Assembly (NCBI RefSeq): GCF_036192275.1
Contig: NZ_CP108088.1
Coordinates: forward strand, 4,899,501-4,963,500
Source: Streptomyces sp. NBC_00250
GTDB taxonomy: Bacteria > Actinomycetota > Actinomycetes > Streptomycetales > Streptomycetaceae
Length of the DNA stretch: 64,000 nt
Direction of reading: 5' to 3'
Part shown: one piece after another, positions 41,123 to 50,154 of the stretch
How positions within the stretch are numbered: the first letter of the stretch is position 1
Layout of the letters: every line of letters begins with the position of its first letter
Made by a program: the position numbers and the translations under genes
The notes under the pieces: generated by a model
Told to the model about the DNA's origin: nothing
What the model saw: the letters and a program-made list of their open reading frames with translations, nothing else
Databases searched by the model: none

Positions 41123-42106
41123 TCAGTTGTCTCCCTCGAGGATGCCCGACTGCGCGATCAGATAGCCGAGCTGGGCCCGGCTGCCGCTGCCGAGGGCGGC
41201 GGCGAGTTTGGCGATGTGGGCGCGGCAGGTGCGCACGTTCATGCCGAGGCGGCGGGCGATGGCCTCGTCGACATGGCCCTCGACGAGGAGCTTGGCGATG
41301 GAGCGCTGGACGCCGCCTATGCCGTCCACGGACGGGCTGTAGGGGATCTCGTCCTCCCAGGGCACTCCGTGCAGCCAGAACTGGTCGAAGACGCCGACGA
41401 GGTACTGGACGAGGCCCTCGTGGCGGAGTTCGAGGGCGACCTGGCGGTCGCTGCGCGCGGGCACGAAGGCGACCTTGCGGTCGACGATGATCAGTCGGTC
41501 GACGATCTCTTCGAGGGTGCGCAGGTCCAGCCCGTAGGGGGCGACGCGTTCGACGTAGGCGAGCGTGGCGGGATGGTGCCGTGCCGTGTGCTGGTAGAGC
41601 GTCCGCATCCGGACGCCGCGGTCGAGCAGCGGTTCCATGCGGCGCAGGGCGGCTTCGAGGGTCTCGGGGCGGCGGCCGCTGCCGGGCTGGATGGTGAGGA
41701 GTTCCTCGGTGCACTCGTTGATGGCGCGGTCCAGCGCGGCGTTGATGACGCTGAGTCCTTCGAGGACCGTGATCGCCTGGGCGCCGGAAGGGTCCTGCGT
41801 GTGGATGGCCATGAACGGCTCGAAAGCGTCCGCGAGGGCTATCGCGTGCTGCCGGCGGGCCTGTATCTCCTGCTCGATGGGGTGCACGAGCTGGTTGAGG
41901 GCGATCGAGGGCGGCACGGGACGCAGCCACTGGCTGTCGTCCGGGTCCGGGTGCAGGAGGGACAGTTCCCTCAGGCAGGGGGCGGCTTCGGCGTCGGCGC
42001 GGGCTATTCGGCCGGTGCGGAGAGCGCTTGCATAGAGCTCCTTGCCCGCGTCGCATAGTTCACCGTGACTGTGCTTATGACCGGACTCGTCGCATTCTCG
42101 CCTCAT
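41123..42106 (-). CDS. LuxR-family regulator with TrmB-like N-terminus
   Basis: 327 residues. C-terminal LuxR-type HTH (LLVEGHVDEAIARRLGMNVRTCRAHIAKLAAAL, about 275-310); N-terminal part resembles the Streptomyces TrmB/LuxR family with helical regions and no receiver domain. ATG at 42106 chosen because GAGGGGGG lies 5 bases upstream; another ATG 21 bp upstream has no ribosome binding site. It is divergent from the EPSWE-repeat peptide gene; this geometry suggests it controls that gene. Confidence 0.85.
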   Translation of the reverse strand: MRRECDESGHKHSHGELCDAGKELYASALRTGRIARADAEAAPCLRELSLLHPDPDDSQWLRPVPPSIALNQLVHPIEQEIQARRQHAIALADAFEPFMAIHTQDPSGAQAITVLEGLSVINAALDRAINECTEELLTIQPGSGRRPETLEAALRRMEPLLDRGVRMRTLYQHTARHHPATLAYVERVAPYGLDLRTLEEIVDRLIIVDRKVAFVPARSDRQVALELRHEGLVQYLVGVFDQFWLHGVPWEDEIPYSPSVDGIGGVQRSIAKLLVEGHVDEAIARRLGMNVRTCRAHIAKLAAALGSGSRAQLGYLIAQSGILEGDN

Positions 42107-42234
42107 TTGCACCCCCCTCAGGGTCATGAATTACAGGAACATGATGCCCGGCTTGGCTGGTGGAAAGGGTCGTGAGTGAGCCATCGTCTTACTCGCGGGG
42201 GGGAGGTAGTGATCAAAAGAGGTGGAGATCGGCC

Positions 42235-42498
42235 ATGACCAGGATGGTTCGTGCACTTAGCGCCATAGCCGTTGCGGCGGCTGCTCTCGGCGCACTCGCC
42301 GTCGGCGAGCCCTCGTGGGAGAGCACCCCGGCGCATTCCGTGGCGGGGCCGGGCGAGCCCTCGTGGGAGATCGCTCCGGCGCACGACGTGGTGGCGGCAC
42401 CCGATGAGCCCTCGTGGGAGATCGCTCCCAGGGACGTCGTCGTCGCCGCTCCTTCCGAGCCTTCCTGGGAAATCGCTCCCAAGGGCGCGGGCGCGTGA
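42235..42498 (+). CDS. Secreted peptide with four EPSWE repeats
   Basis: 87 residues. Signal-peptide-like N-terminus (~1-23), then four near-identical units starting at residues 25, 41, 58 and 75: EPSWESTP, EPSWEIAP, EPSWEIAP, EPSWEIAP, joined by His/Asp-Val-Ala-rich spacers of 8-9 residues. The repeats contain one Trp each, flanked by Glu. Such tandem units are seen in multi-core peptide precursors and in structural proteins; which applies is unknown. The stop overlaps the next gene (GTGA). AAGAGGTGGAGA precedes the ATG. Confidence 0.8.
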   Translation: MTRMVRALSAIAVAAAALGALAVGEPSWESTPAHSVAGPGEPSWEIAPAHDVVAAPDEPSWEIAPRDVVVAAPSEPSWEIAPKGAGA

Positions 42499-42815
42499 CC
42501 GTGCCGCCGGACGACCCCAGGTTCCGCCGGGAGATGGCTTCGGCCTACCGGTCCGGGTGGCACTTCGTCGACCTCGCCACGGCAATCCCCCACCGTGGTG
42601 ACGCGCTGAAGATCACCCTCTTCGGAGAGCCGATCGTGGTGGCACGGGAGCAGGACGAGGACGTCCGCGCCTACCGCTGCCTCCGCCGTCCCCGCGGCGC
42701 CCCACAGCCCATCCGCTGTGCCATCCGGTACGGCATGATCTTCGTCAATCTCGACCAGCGGGACCACCAGCTGATCGAGCCCGAGACCATCACCGCCACC
42801 CCCCGCAGTGCCTGA
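42495..42815 (+). CDS. Rieske-like protein lacking canonical cluster ligands
   Basis: 106 residues. The pattern SGWHFVDLATAIPHRGDALKITLFGEPIVVARE...VRAYRCLRRPRG...IRCAIRYGMIFVNL follows the N-terminal Rieske domain of ring-hydroxylating oxygenases (the 'GLIFVNLD' segment after the second ligand motif), but the His of both C-x-H and C-x2-H motifs is absent: CLR and CAIR. Two Cys remain. A 2Fe-2S cluster of the usual kind is therefore unlikely; binding of another ligand or a structural role is possible. Overlap with the EPSWE peptide gene implies co-translation. Confidence 0.6.
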   Translation: MTVPPDDPRFRREMASAYRSGWHFVDLATAIPHRGDALKITLFGEPIVVAREQDEDVRAYRCLRRPRGAPQPIRCAIRYGMIFVNLDQRDHQLIEPETITATPRSA

Positions 42816-42963
42816 GCGATTCCCCCGTCGTTGTAGATCGCTCAAGCACTTCCCCCACACAGCGGCGCCATCGCGGACCTGAAACGCGATGGCGCCGTTG
42901 TGCTGCCCGGATTCTCCCGTACGGGGATCATCCGGGCCTTCCCGTACGGGAGGGGTACGCGCC

Positions 42964-43368
42964 TCAGGCGCGGCCCATCGCCCGCGTCAGGGTGATCTCG
43001 ATGACGACCCGGTCCGGGTTCTCGGCCGGCGTGCGCCCGTAGCGCTCCGCGTAGCGCGTCACCGCGTCCGCGACGACCTCCGCCTCCGTACGGATGCGTG
43101 CGACGCCCTCCAGGGTGGCCCAGCGCCCCTTGTCGACCTGGCAGACCGCGACCCGCGCGCCGTCCGCGCCCGCCGCCAGGACGTTGGCGACCTTCCGGCT
43201 GTGCTTGTTGGTGATGACCCGGGCGTATCCGCCCTCGGGGTCGTAGGTGACGCCCACCGCCACGACGTGCGGGGTGCCGTCCGGGCGCGGGGTGGTCAGG
43301 GTGCACATGTGGTACTCGCGCCAGAAGCTGAGGTACGAGTCGGAGGGGTTCCTCGGGTCGGTCGCCAT
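42964..43368 (-). CDS. PPOX-class (F420/FMN-binding) oxidoreductase-like protein
   Basis: 134 residues: YLSFWREYHMCTLTTPRPDGTPHVVAVG (split-barrel start), GYARVITNKHSRKVANVLAAG, and VAVCQVDKGRWATLEGVARI. This is the pyridoxamine-phosphate-oxidase-like split beta-barrel; in actinobacteria most such short members bind F420 or biliverdin-like ligands. The substrate is unknown. Divergent from clpB, with the HAIR site between them near its start. Confidence 0.85.
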   Translation of the reverse strand: MATDPRNPSDSYLSFWREYHMCTLTTPRPDGTPHVVAVGVTYDPEGGYARVITNKHSRKVANVLAAGADGARVAVCQVDKGRWATLEGVARIRTEAEVVADAVTRYAERYGRTPAENPDRVVIEITLTRAMGRA

Positions 43369-43405
43369 GCACGGAAACTACCCGGGGCGGAGCTCCCTCC
43401 GAAAC

Positions 43406-43426
43406 CTTGAGCGGGACCGACTCAAC
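43406..43426. promoter_or_regulatory. HAIR element (HspR operator) of clpB
   Basis: CTTGAGC-GGGACCG-ACTCAAC, one base off the consensus in the right arm; 64 bp upstream of the clpB GTG. Supports a common HspR regulon of dnaK operon and clpB. Confidence 0.88.
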
Positions 43427-43490
43427 TTTGTGTACCCTGGAGGAGTCATAAAGGGAGAGGACCCGCGAAACCCCAGGAGGAACACCGCAC

Positions 43491-46085
43491 GTGGACGCCG
43501 AACTGACCAACCGGAGCCGGGACGCGATCAACGCGGCCAGCAGCCGCGCCGTGTCCGAGGGGCACGCCGACCTGACCCCCGCCCATCTTCTGCTCGCCCT
43601 GCTCACCGGTCAGGACAACGAGAACATCACCGACCTGCTCGCCGCCGTCGAGGCCGACCAGGCGGTCGTCCGGGCCGGCGCGGAGCGGCTGCTCGCCGCT
43701 CTGCCGAGCGTCACCGGGTCCACGGTCGCGCCCCCGCAGCCCAGTCGAGAGTTCCTCGCGGTCATCGCCGACGCCGACCGGCAGGCCAAGGAGCTCGGCG
43801 ACGACTACCTGTCCACCGAGCACCTCCTCGTCGCGATCGCGGCCAAGGGCGGCCAGGCCGGTGAGATCCTCGACCGGCAGGGCGCGAGCGCACCGAAGCT
43901 GCTCGACGCCTTCGAGAAGAGCAGGGGAGGACGCCGGGTGACCACACCCGACCCGGAGGGGCAGTACAAGGCGCTGGAGAAGTTCGGTACGGACTTCACG
44001 GCCGCCGCGCGCGAGGGCAAGCTGGACCCGGTCATCGGCCGCGACCACGAGATCCGCCGCGTCGTGCAGGTGCTGTCCCGCCGCACCAAGAACAACCCGG
44101 TCCTCATCGGTGAGCCCGGCGTCGGCAAGACCGCCGTCGTCGAGGGCCTCGCCCAGCGGATCGTGAAGGGCGACGTACCCGAGTCGCTGAAGAACAAGCG
44201 ACTGGTCTCGCTCGACCTCGGCGCGATGGTCGCCGGAGCCAAGTACCGCGGTGAGTTCGAGGAGCGGCTCAAGACCGTCCTCTCCGAGATCAAGGCCAGC
44301 GACGGCCAGATCATCACCTTCATCGACGAGCTGCACACGGTCGTCGGCGCGGGCGCCGGCGGCGACTCCGCCATGGACGCGGGCAACATGCTCAAGCCCA
44401 TGCTGGCCCGCGGCGAGCTGCGGATGGTCGGCGCGACCACCCTCGACGAGTATCGCGAGCGGATCGAGAAGGACCCCGCTCTGGAGCGTCGCTTCCAGCA
44501 GGTCCTGGTCGCCGAGCCCACGGTCGAGGACACCATCGCGATCCTCCGCGGCCTCAAGGGCCGGTACGAGGCCCACCACAAGGTGCAGATCAACGACTCC
44601 GCGCTGGTGGCCGCCGCGACCCTCTCCGACCGGTACATCACCTCCCGCTTCCTCCCCGACAAGGCCATCGACCTCGTCGACGAGGCCGCCTCCCGGCTCC
44701 GCATGGAGATCGACTCCTCGCCCGTCGAGATCGACGAGCTCCAGCGCTCCGTGGACCGGCTCCGCATGGAGGAGCTGGCCCTGAAGAACGAGACGGACCC
44801 GGCGAGCAGGCAGCGCCTGGAGAAGCTGCGGCGCGACCTCGCCGACCGCGAGGAGGAGCTGCGCGGCCTCACCGCCCGCTGGGAGAAGGAGAAGCAGTCC
44901 CTCAACCGGGTCGGCGAGCTCAAGGAGCGCCTCGACGAGACCCGCGGCCGCGCCGAGCGCGCCCAGCGCGACGGCGACTTCGACACCGCCTCCAAGCTGC
45001 TCTACGGCGAGATCCCGGCCCTGGAGCGGGAGCTGGAGGAGGCGAGCGAGGCCGAGGCCCAGCAGGAGTCCAGCAAGGACACCATGGTCAAGGAGGAGGT
45101 CGGCCCCGACGACATCGCGGACGTCGTCGGCGCCTGGACCGGCATCCCCGCCGGCCGCCTCCTGGAGGGCGAGACGCAGAAGCTGCTCCGTATGGAGGAC
45201 GAGCTCGGCCGACGGCTGATCGGCCAGTCCGAGGCCGTCCAGGCCGTCTCCGACGCCGTGCGCCGCACCCGCGCGGGCATCGCCGACCCCGACCGCCCCA
45301 CCGGTTCCTTCCTCTTCCTCGGCCCCACGGGCGTCGGCAAGACGGAGCTGGCGAAGGCGCTCGCGGACTTCCTCTTCGACGACGAGCGGGCCATGATCCG
45401 CATCGACATGTCGGAGTACGGCGAGAAGCACAGCGTCGCCCGGCTGGTCGGCGCGCCTCCCGGCTACGTCGGCTACGAGGAGGGCGGCCAGCTCACGGAG
45501 GCGGTCCGCCGCCGTCCGTACAGCGTGGTCCTGCTCGACGAGGTGGAGAAGGCGCACCCGGAGGTCTTCGACGTCCTGCTCCAGGTCCTGGACGACGGAC
45601 GGCTGACCGACGGGCAGGGGCGGACGGTGGACTTCCGCAACACCATCCTGATCCTCACGTCGAACCTGGGCAGCCAGTACCTCGTCGACCCCCTGACCTC
45701 CGCGGACGTGAAGAAGCAGCAGGTCCTGGACGTCGTCAGGGCCAGTTTCAAGCCGGAGTTCCTCAACCGGCTCGACGACCTGGTGGTCTTCTCCGCCCTC
45801 GACCGGGCCGAGCTGGGCCGGATCGCCCGGCTCCAGATCGACCGGCTCGCCAAGCGGCTCGCCGAGCGCCGGCTCACCCTGGACGTCACCCCGGAGGCCC
45901 TGGAGTGGCTCGCCGAGGAGGGCAACGACCCGGCGTACGGCGCCCGGCCGCTGCGCCGCCTCATCCAGACGGCGATCGGCGACCGGCTCGCCAAGGAGAT
46001 CCTCGCGGGAGAGGTCCAGGACGGCGACACGGTCCGCGTGGACCGCTTCGAGGACGGTCTGATCGTGGGCCCGGCCGCGGGCTAG
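43491..46085 (+). CDS. clpB: ATP-dependent disaggregase ClpB
   Basis: 864 residues. N-terminal Clp_N repeats, first AAA module with Walker [11 protein letters not shown] and Walker B FIDELHT, the middle coiled coil (about 400-520, from LRMEIDSSP), second AAA module with [13 protein letters not shown], and the C-terminal small domain. Rescues aggregated proteins with DnaK. CAGGAGG precedes the GTG. A HAIR operator is upstream, so it is heat-inducible via HspR. Confidence 0.98.
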   Translation: MDAELTNRSRDAINAASSRAVSEGHADLTPAHLLLALLTGQDNENITDLLAAVEADQAVVRAGAERLLAALPSVTGSTVAPPQPSREFLAVIADADRQAKELGDDYLSTEHLLVAIAAKGGQAGEILDRQGASAPKLLDAFEKSRGGRRVTTPDPEGQYKALEKFGTDFTAAAREGKLDPVIGRDHEIRRVVQVLSRRTKNNPVLIGEPGVGKTAVVEGLAQRIVKGDVPESLKNKRLVSLDLGAMVAGAKYRGEFEERLKTVLSEIKASDGQIITFIDELHTVVGAGAGGDSAMDAGNMLKPMLARGELRMVGATTLDEYRERIEKDPALERRFQQVLVAEPTVEDTIAILRGLKGRYEAHHKVQINDSALVAAATLSDRYITSRFLPDKAIDLVDEAASRLRMEIDSSPVEIDELQRSVDRLRMEELALKNETDPASRQRLEKLRRDLADREEELRGLTARWEKEKQSLNRVGELKERLDETRGRAERAQRDGDFDTASKLLYGEIPALERELEEASEAEAQQESSKDTMVKEEVGPDDIADVVGAWTGIPAGRLLEGETQKLLRMEDELGRRLIGQSEAVQAVSDAVRRTRAGIADPDRPTGSFLFLGPTGVGKTELAKALADFLFDDERAMIRIDMSEYGEKHSVARLVGAPPGYVGYEEGGQLTEAVRRRPYSVVLLDEVEKAHPEVFDVLLQVLDDGRLTDGQGRTVDFRNTILILTSNLGSQYLVDPLTSADVKKQQVLDVVRASFKPEFLNRLDDLVVFSALDRAELGRIARLQIDRLAKRLAERRLTLDVTPEALEWLAEEGNDPAYGARPLRRLIQTAIGDRLAKEILAGEVQDGDTVRVDRFEDGLIVGPAAG

Positions 46086-46183
46086 AGGCACGCCAGGGCC
46101 TGTCCGGGGATCAGAGGCGGGCAGGCCCCAGGTGGTGTCTTGCGGATCAGGCCGGGCTCGCGGCGTGATCGACAAGACACCCC

Positions 46184-46645
46184 CTAGGTGGTGTAGGCCT
46201 TCACGCGTACGAGGGCGGTGACCCCGTCCTCGTACGTGACCGACACGTCGGCGTACACCCCCTCGTCGTACGGCACGCTCACACAGAGGTCCTGCTCGCA
46301 GGTGAGCGCCGGCTCGCCGGCCGGATAGGTCGCGGAGAGCCAGCTCTCGACCTCGGCGCGTTCCATCCGGAAATCGGCCGTGACGAATGTGTCCTGGAAA
46401 TGGGCCTCGGTGCATCGGGCGTCCTCGGCGCTCTCCGGAAGGCTTCCGTGCGCGAAGGTCATGACCGCCGCGCAGTCGGCCGGCTGCGGTTTTCCGATGT
46501 CGTCCCAGGCGGTCGCGAACCAGTAGAGCAGGGCCAGCGGCCCGCCGCAGACGACCGTCACACCGACGGTCGCCCAGATCCAGGTCCGGAGCCGCGGTTT
46601 CACCGGCTTCCTTTTCGCGCTGTCAAAGGCTGTGTTTTCCCCCAT
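46184..46645 (-). CDS. Hypothetical membrane-anchored protein
   Basis: 153 residues. One helix (WIWATVGVTVVCGGPLALLYWF, about 22-44), then an extracytoplasmic domain with CAAVMTFAHGSL, ARCTEAHF and TCEQDLCVSVPYDEG; several Cys could form disulfides. A Streptomyces-specific hypothetical family in my judgement. The inner ATG was chosen over a GTG two codons upstream. Convergent with clpB: hairpin GTGTCTTG/CAAGACAC lies between them (about 46136-46180). Confidence 0.6.
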   Translation of the reverse strand: MGENTAFDSAKRKPVKPRLRTWIWATVGVTVVCGGPLALLYWFATAWDDIGKPQPADCAAVMTFAHGSLPESAEDARCTEAHFQDTFVTADFRMERAEVESWLSATYPAGEPALTCEQDLCVSVPYDEGVYADVSVTYEDGVTALVRVKAYTT

Positions 46646-46752
46646 GCGCACCAGATCTTGTCAGCCCGCAGCGGATCGCGGGAGGTGGGGCTTGCCACGG
46701 ACCGCCCGGGATGGGGGAGGATGGCGAGCATCCGTACGAAGGGAAATACACG

Positions 46753-47289
46753 GTGAGCATCGACCCGTCCTCGATTCCGAATTTCGGGGGCCAGCCCCAG
46801 CCTCAGGCCGCAGGACCGGCGGGCCCCGTCGTCCCCGACCAGGACCTCGTCAAGCAGCTTCTCGAGCAGATGGAGCTGAAGTACGTCGTCGACGACGAGG
46901 GTGACCTCGCGGCGCCGTGGGAGGAATTCCGCACGTACTTCATGTTCCGCGGCGAAGGCGAGCAGCAGGTCTTCTCGGTGCGGACGTTCTACGACCGCCC
47001 GCACTCCGCCGACGACCGCGCCAAGGTTCTCGACGCGATCGACGACTGGAACCGCCGCACCCTGTGGCCCAAGGTCTACACGCACCTGCACGAGGAGGAG
47101 GACGGCTCCGCCACCCTCCGCCTCATCGGTGAGGCCCAGATGCTGATCGGCACCGGCGTCGCCCTGGAGCACTTCGTGTCCTCCACGGTCAGCTGGGTCC
47201 GCGCCTCCATCGAGTTCGACAAGTGGGTCGTGGAGCAGTTCGGCCTGGAGTCCCCCGAGGAGAAGGCCGAGGGCGACGAGGAGGCCTGA
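46753..47289 (+). CDS. YbjN domain protein
   Basis: 178 residues from a GTG preceded by GAAGGGAA. The domain core is LLEQMELKYVVDDEGDLAAPW, YFMFRGEGEQQVFSVRTFYDR and DDWNRRTLWPKVYTHL, with a C-terminal VRASIEFDKWVVEQFG. YbjN-type proteins are known as sensory/chaperone-like folds resembling type III secretion chaperones; role in Streptomyces unknown. Terminator at 47337-47370. Confidence 0.88.
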   Translation: MSIDPSSIPNFGGQPQPQAAGPAGPVVPDQDLVKQLLEQMELKYVVDDEGDLAAPWEEFRTYFMFRGEGEQQVFSVRTFYDRPHSADDRAKVLDAIDDWNRRTLWPKVYTHLHEEEDGSATLRLIGEAQMLIGTGVALEHFVSSTVSWVRASIEFDKWVVEQFGLESPEEKAEGDEEA

Positions 47290-47336
47290 GCCTTCCCGCA
47301 CCCGACGCGGTACCCGACCCGGTACCCGAACTCGGA

Positions 47337-47370
47337 AGAGCCCGGTTTCCCCTGTGGGAAGCCGGGCTCT
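47337..47370. terminator. Terminator between YbjN and aminotransferase genes
   Basis: AGAGCCCGGTTTCCC with GGGAAGCCGGGCTCT, loop CTGT, one G-T pair. Confidence 0.85.
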
Positions 47371-47391
47371 CGCCGTGTGCGCGGGGGAAGG

Positions 47392-48561
47392 TCAGGCCAG
47401 GCGCTTGAGGCGGGAGACGGCCTCCTCCAGGACCTCGGTCTTCTTGCAGAAGGCGAAGCGGACGAAGGGGGCGCCGGCCTCGCGGTCGTCGTAGAAGACG
47501 GCGTTGGGGATGGCGACGACACCGGCGCGCTCCGGCAGCGAGCGGCAGAAGGCGAAGCCGTCCGTGGCGCCGAGGGAGCGGATGTCGGTGGTGACGAAGT
47601 AGGTGCCCGCCGGGCGGTAGACCTCGAAGCCCGCCTCCGCGAGGCCGTCGCTCAGCAGGTCCCGCTTGGCCGCGAGCTCCGCGCGGAGGGTGTCGAAGTA
47701 CGTGGCGGGGAGGCGGAGCGCCTCGGCGATCGCGTGCTGGAACGGGCCCGACGACACGTACGTGAGGAACTGCTTGGCCGAGCGGACCGCGGAGGTCAGC
47801 TCGGGGCTCGCGGTGATCCAGCCGACCTTCCAGCCGGTGAACGAGAACGTCTTGCCGGCCGAGCCGATGGTGACCGTGCGCTCCCGCATCCCGGGCAGGC
47901 TCGCGATCGGCAGGTGCTCGGCATCGTCGAAGACCAGGTGCTCGTACACCTCGTCGGTGACGACGAGCAGGTCCCGCTCGATCGCCAGTTCGGCGACGGC
48001 GGTCAGCTCGGCCCGGGTGAGGACGGTGCCGGTCGGGTTGTGCGGGGTGTTGAGGAGGATCAGCCGGGTCCGGTCGGTGACGGCGGCCCGCAGCTCGTCC
48101 AGGTCGAGGACGTAGGCGCCCTCGTGGGGGCGGAGGGTGACGGGGACCCTGGTCCCGCCGGCCATCGCGACACAGGCGGCGTACGAGTCGTAGTACGGCT
48201 CCAGGGCGATCACCTCGTCGCCCGGTTCGACCAGCGCGAGCAGCGCCGCCGCGATCGCCTCGGTGGCGCCCGCGGTGACGAGCACCTCCGCGTCCGGGTC
48301 GTACGTGAGGCCGTACCGCTCCCGCTGGTGGTCGGCGATCGCCGACCGCAGCTCGGGGACGCCGGGGCCGGGCGGGTACTGATTGCCCCGGCCGTCCCGC
48401 AGCGCGCGGACCGCGGCCTCCCGGATCTCCTCGGGGCCGTCGGTGTCGGGGAAGCCCTGGCCCAGGTTGATCGACCCGGTCCTGGCGGCGAGCGCGGACA
48501 TCTCGGCGAAGATCGTCGTTCCGAACTCGGCGAGGCGGCGGTTGAGCAGCGGTCGTGTCAT
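47392..48561 (-). CDS. PLP-dependent aminotransferase, class I/II
   Basis: About 389 residues. Class I/II motifs: LGQGFPDTDGPEE, VTAGATEAIAAALLALVEPGDEVIA, LLNTPHNPTGTVLT, LVVTDEVYEHLVFDD and the PLP Lys in TIGSAGKTFSFTGWKVGW. Closest to the N-succinyldiaminopimelate/kynurenine aminotransferase group ('putative aminotransferase' YbdL-like). Kynurenine genes occur 12 kb away, but no direct link is shown. ATG chosen at the conserved MTRPLLNRRL. Confidence 0.92.
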   Translation of the reverse strand: MTRPLLNRRLAEFGTTIFAEMSALAARTGSINLGQGFPDTDGPEEIREAAVRALRDGRGNQYPPGPGVPELRSAIADHQRERYGLTYDPDAEVLVTAGATEAIAAALLALVEPGDEVIALEPYYDSYAACVAMAGGTRVPVTLRPHEGAYVLDLDELRAAVTDRTRLILLNTPHNPTGTVLTRAELTAVAELAIERDLLVVTDEVYEHLVFDDAEHLPIASLPGMRERTVTIGSAGKTFSFTGWKVGWITASPELTSAVRSAKQFLTYVSSGPFQHAIAEALRLPATYFDTLRAELAAKRDLLSDGLAEAGFEVYRPAGTYFVTTDIRSLGATDGFAFCRSLPERAGVVAIPNAVFYDDREAGAPFVRFAFCKKTEVLEEAVSRLKRLA

Positions 48562-48574
48562 GACGGCCATCCTG

Positions 48575-48613
48575 GAGCGAAGCTCTGGAGTTCCTCAAGT
48601 GCGCTTTGGCGAG
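48575..48613. repeat. Direct repeat 1 upstream of Ser/Cys-tail gene
   Basis: GAGCGAAGCTCTGGAGTTCC... of about 37 bp is repeated with ~32/37 matches at 48939-48975 before the Gly/Cys-tail gene. Includes CTCTGGAGTT and CTCAAGT. Suggests that gene and promoter were duplicated together. Confidence 0.75.
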
Positions 48614-48638
48614 TGGCCGGAACGGGGATCGCCCTGGC

Positions 48639-48914
48639 ATGAGCATCACATTCTTCCTCTTCGGGATCGTGATCGTGATCGCGATCGGGGTGGCCGTCCT
48701 CGTGTCGGGGCTGAGGGACTCCCCGCGCCGCTCGGGCGGTGGTGACAGCTGGTGGACGGGCTCGACGGGATCGACCTCCTCGTCGTCCGCCTCCTCCTGC
48801 TCGTCGTCCTCGTCGTCCTCGTCGTCCTCGGATTCCTTCTCCTGTTCCAGCTCCTCGTGTTCGAGCTCGTCCTGCTCCTCGTCGAGTTGCTCCAGCTCCT
48901 CCTCGTGCAGCTGA
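48639..48914 (+). CDS. Small membrane protein with Ser/Cys-rich tail
   Basis: 91 residues. One N-terminal helix (FFLFGIVIVIAIGVAVLVSGL), a short linker (RDSPRRSGGGDSWWTG), then a ~50-residue tail of almost only Ser and Cys with Cys every 4-5 residues. Not a family I can name. The Cys spacing suggests metal binding or cross-linking outside or at the membrane. It is the first of two tandem related genes and follows direct repeat 1. Confidence 0.65.
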   Translation: MSITFFLFGIVIVIAIGVAVLVSGLRDSPRRSGGGDSWWTGSTGSTSSSSASSCSSSSSSSSSSDSFSCSSSSCSSSSCSSSSCSSSSSCS

Positions 48915-48938
48915 GGCTCCGGAACCGAGGAACCTCCG

Positions 48939-48976
48939 GAGCCAAGCTCTGGAGTTGCTCAAGTCGGCTTTGACGG
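48939..48976. repeat. Direct repeat 2 upstream of Gly/Cys-tail gene
   Basis: GAGCCAAGCTCTGGAGTTGC..., 364 bp after repeat 1. See repeat 1. Confidence 0.75.
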
Positions 48977-49025
48977 GATGCCGCGAAGGGCATCTCCCTC
49001 GCACAAGAGAACGGGGGTAGTACTG

Positions 49026-49262
49026 ATGGAAATCTTCTTCGGCCTCATGGGGATCCTGGTCGTCGTGGCGGTGTTCTCCGCCGTCAAGGGCAGCCTCGGT
49101 GGTGGCACGCGGCGGTCGCGGCGGCGCGGCGGGCGTTCGACCGGCAGCGGGGGCAGCGTCACCTGGGCGGACGGCGGCGGCGGGAGCAGCTGTGGCGGGG
49201 GCTCCAGCTCCTGCGGCGGGTCCTCCAGCTGCGGTGGCGGCGGCTGCGGCGGCGGCAGCTGA
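49026..49262 (+). CDS. Small membrane protein with Gly/Cys-rich tail
   Basis: 78 residues. N-terminal helix (FFGLMGILVVVAVFSAV), basic linker (GGGTRRSRRRGGRSTGSGG), then SSCGGGS / SSCGGSSSCGGGGCGGG with Cys every 4-6 residues. The same plan as the upstream gene but with Gly in place of most Ser, so the pair looks like diverged duplicates with a shared promoter. Function unknown; an envelope or metal/redox role is speculative. Confidence 0.65.
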   Translation: MEIFFGLMGILVVVAVFSAVKGSLGGGTRRSRRRGGRSTGSGGSVTWADGGGGSSCGGGSSSCGGSSSCGGGGCGGGS

Positions 49263-49560
49263 GCGGACGCCGATGCGGGAGGTGCCCACGTCCCCTTGGC
49301 ACGTGACGTGGGCAATCGGCGCCGACTTGTCGATCGATTCTGATTGAACAATTGAACTGTTGGGTCCCCGAAGGGGTTGGAAAACACAGCAAGTTGGGTA
49401 AAAACGCTGCGAGTCGCCCGGCGTCCGTGGTTCTCTCGCTCCTGACAGAGACAGCCCTCGGACCGTGTGTGGACCCGAGCCGGCGATTCCCCACTCCCGT
49501 TGAACCCTTCTCCGGGGCGCCCCCGGCCCACCCGTCAAACCGTGTTTGCGGAGCCGACCC

Positions 49561-50079
49561 ATGCTCACCACCCTGAAAACCTCCTACACCGACACCCGCG
49601 CGGCCGATCTGGCCTGGGCCCTCGGACGCGAGCCACTGCCCGCCCTAGCCGTGCTCGACCTCGAACTCTCCGGCGCCAGACTCCAGTTGAGGCTGCTCGG
49701 CGCTTCCCACCAGGTGCTCCTGGAAGAGGAGGGCCGCAGTTGCTCGGAGACCGTCGCCTGTATGCCGGGCAGCAGCACCCCGCTCCCGCTCGGCGTCTCC
49801 AAGCGCGTCGGCGAATGGGAGTACGAATTCGCCGCCCGCGTCGAGACGCTCTCGCACGGCTCCTTCGCGGGCCGGGCGCAGGAGTTGCTCGCACTCGTCG
49901 CCGACCACCCCAACGGACTCGCGGGGACCTTCCCCGGCTCACCGCACGCCTTCACGGCGATGCTGGCGCAGCGCCACGAGGGGCAGGTGCGCTGGCGCAC
50001 CTGGCACGCCTACCCGCAGGAAGGGCAGTTGGTGGTGACCAGGACCTGTATCGGCGCACGTATGCCTGCAACGCTCTGA
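49561..50079 (+). CDS. DUF2617 family protein
   Basis: 172 residues. N-terminal TYTDTRAADLAWAL, central LDLELSGARLQLRLLGASHQVLLE, and ...LPLGVSKRVGEWEYEFAARVETLS and WRTWHAYPQEGQLVVTRT are the family pattern. Short hypothetical of Streptomyces, function unknown. ATG chosen at MLTTLKTS, with ACCCATG upstream lacking a strong ribosome binding site; start may be leaderless. Same direction as the spermidine synthase-like gene. Confidence 0.75.
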   Translation: MLTTLKTSYTDTRAADLAWALGREPLPALAVLDLELSGARLQLRLLGASHQVLLEEEGRSCSETVACMPGSSTPLPLGVSKRVGEWEYEFAARVETLSHGSFAGRAQELLALVADHPNGLAGTFPGSPHAFTAMLAQRHEGQVRWRTWHAYPQEGQLVVTRTCIGARMPATL

Positions 50080-50154
50080 TACGCCCTCCCGGAGCCTCAG
50101 ATGCACTCGTGTGGGTGACAAGGGGCGCCCGAGTCGTGACGTAGCGTTACGGTC

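Noticed and set aside
41123..42106. The LuxR-type gene as a two-component response regulator
   Set aside because: No receiver domain or phospho-acceptor Asp region is present at the N-terminus.
43446..46415. A 989-codon open frame opposite clpB
   Set aside because: Antisense frame created by third-position GC bias; sequence is low-complexity and has no family signature, while clpB on the other strand is unambiguous.
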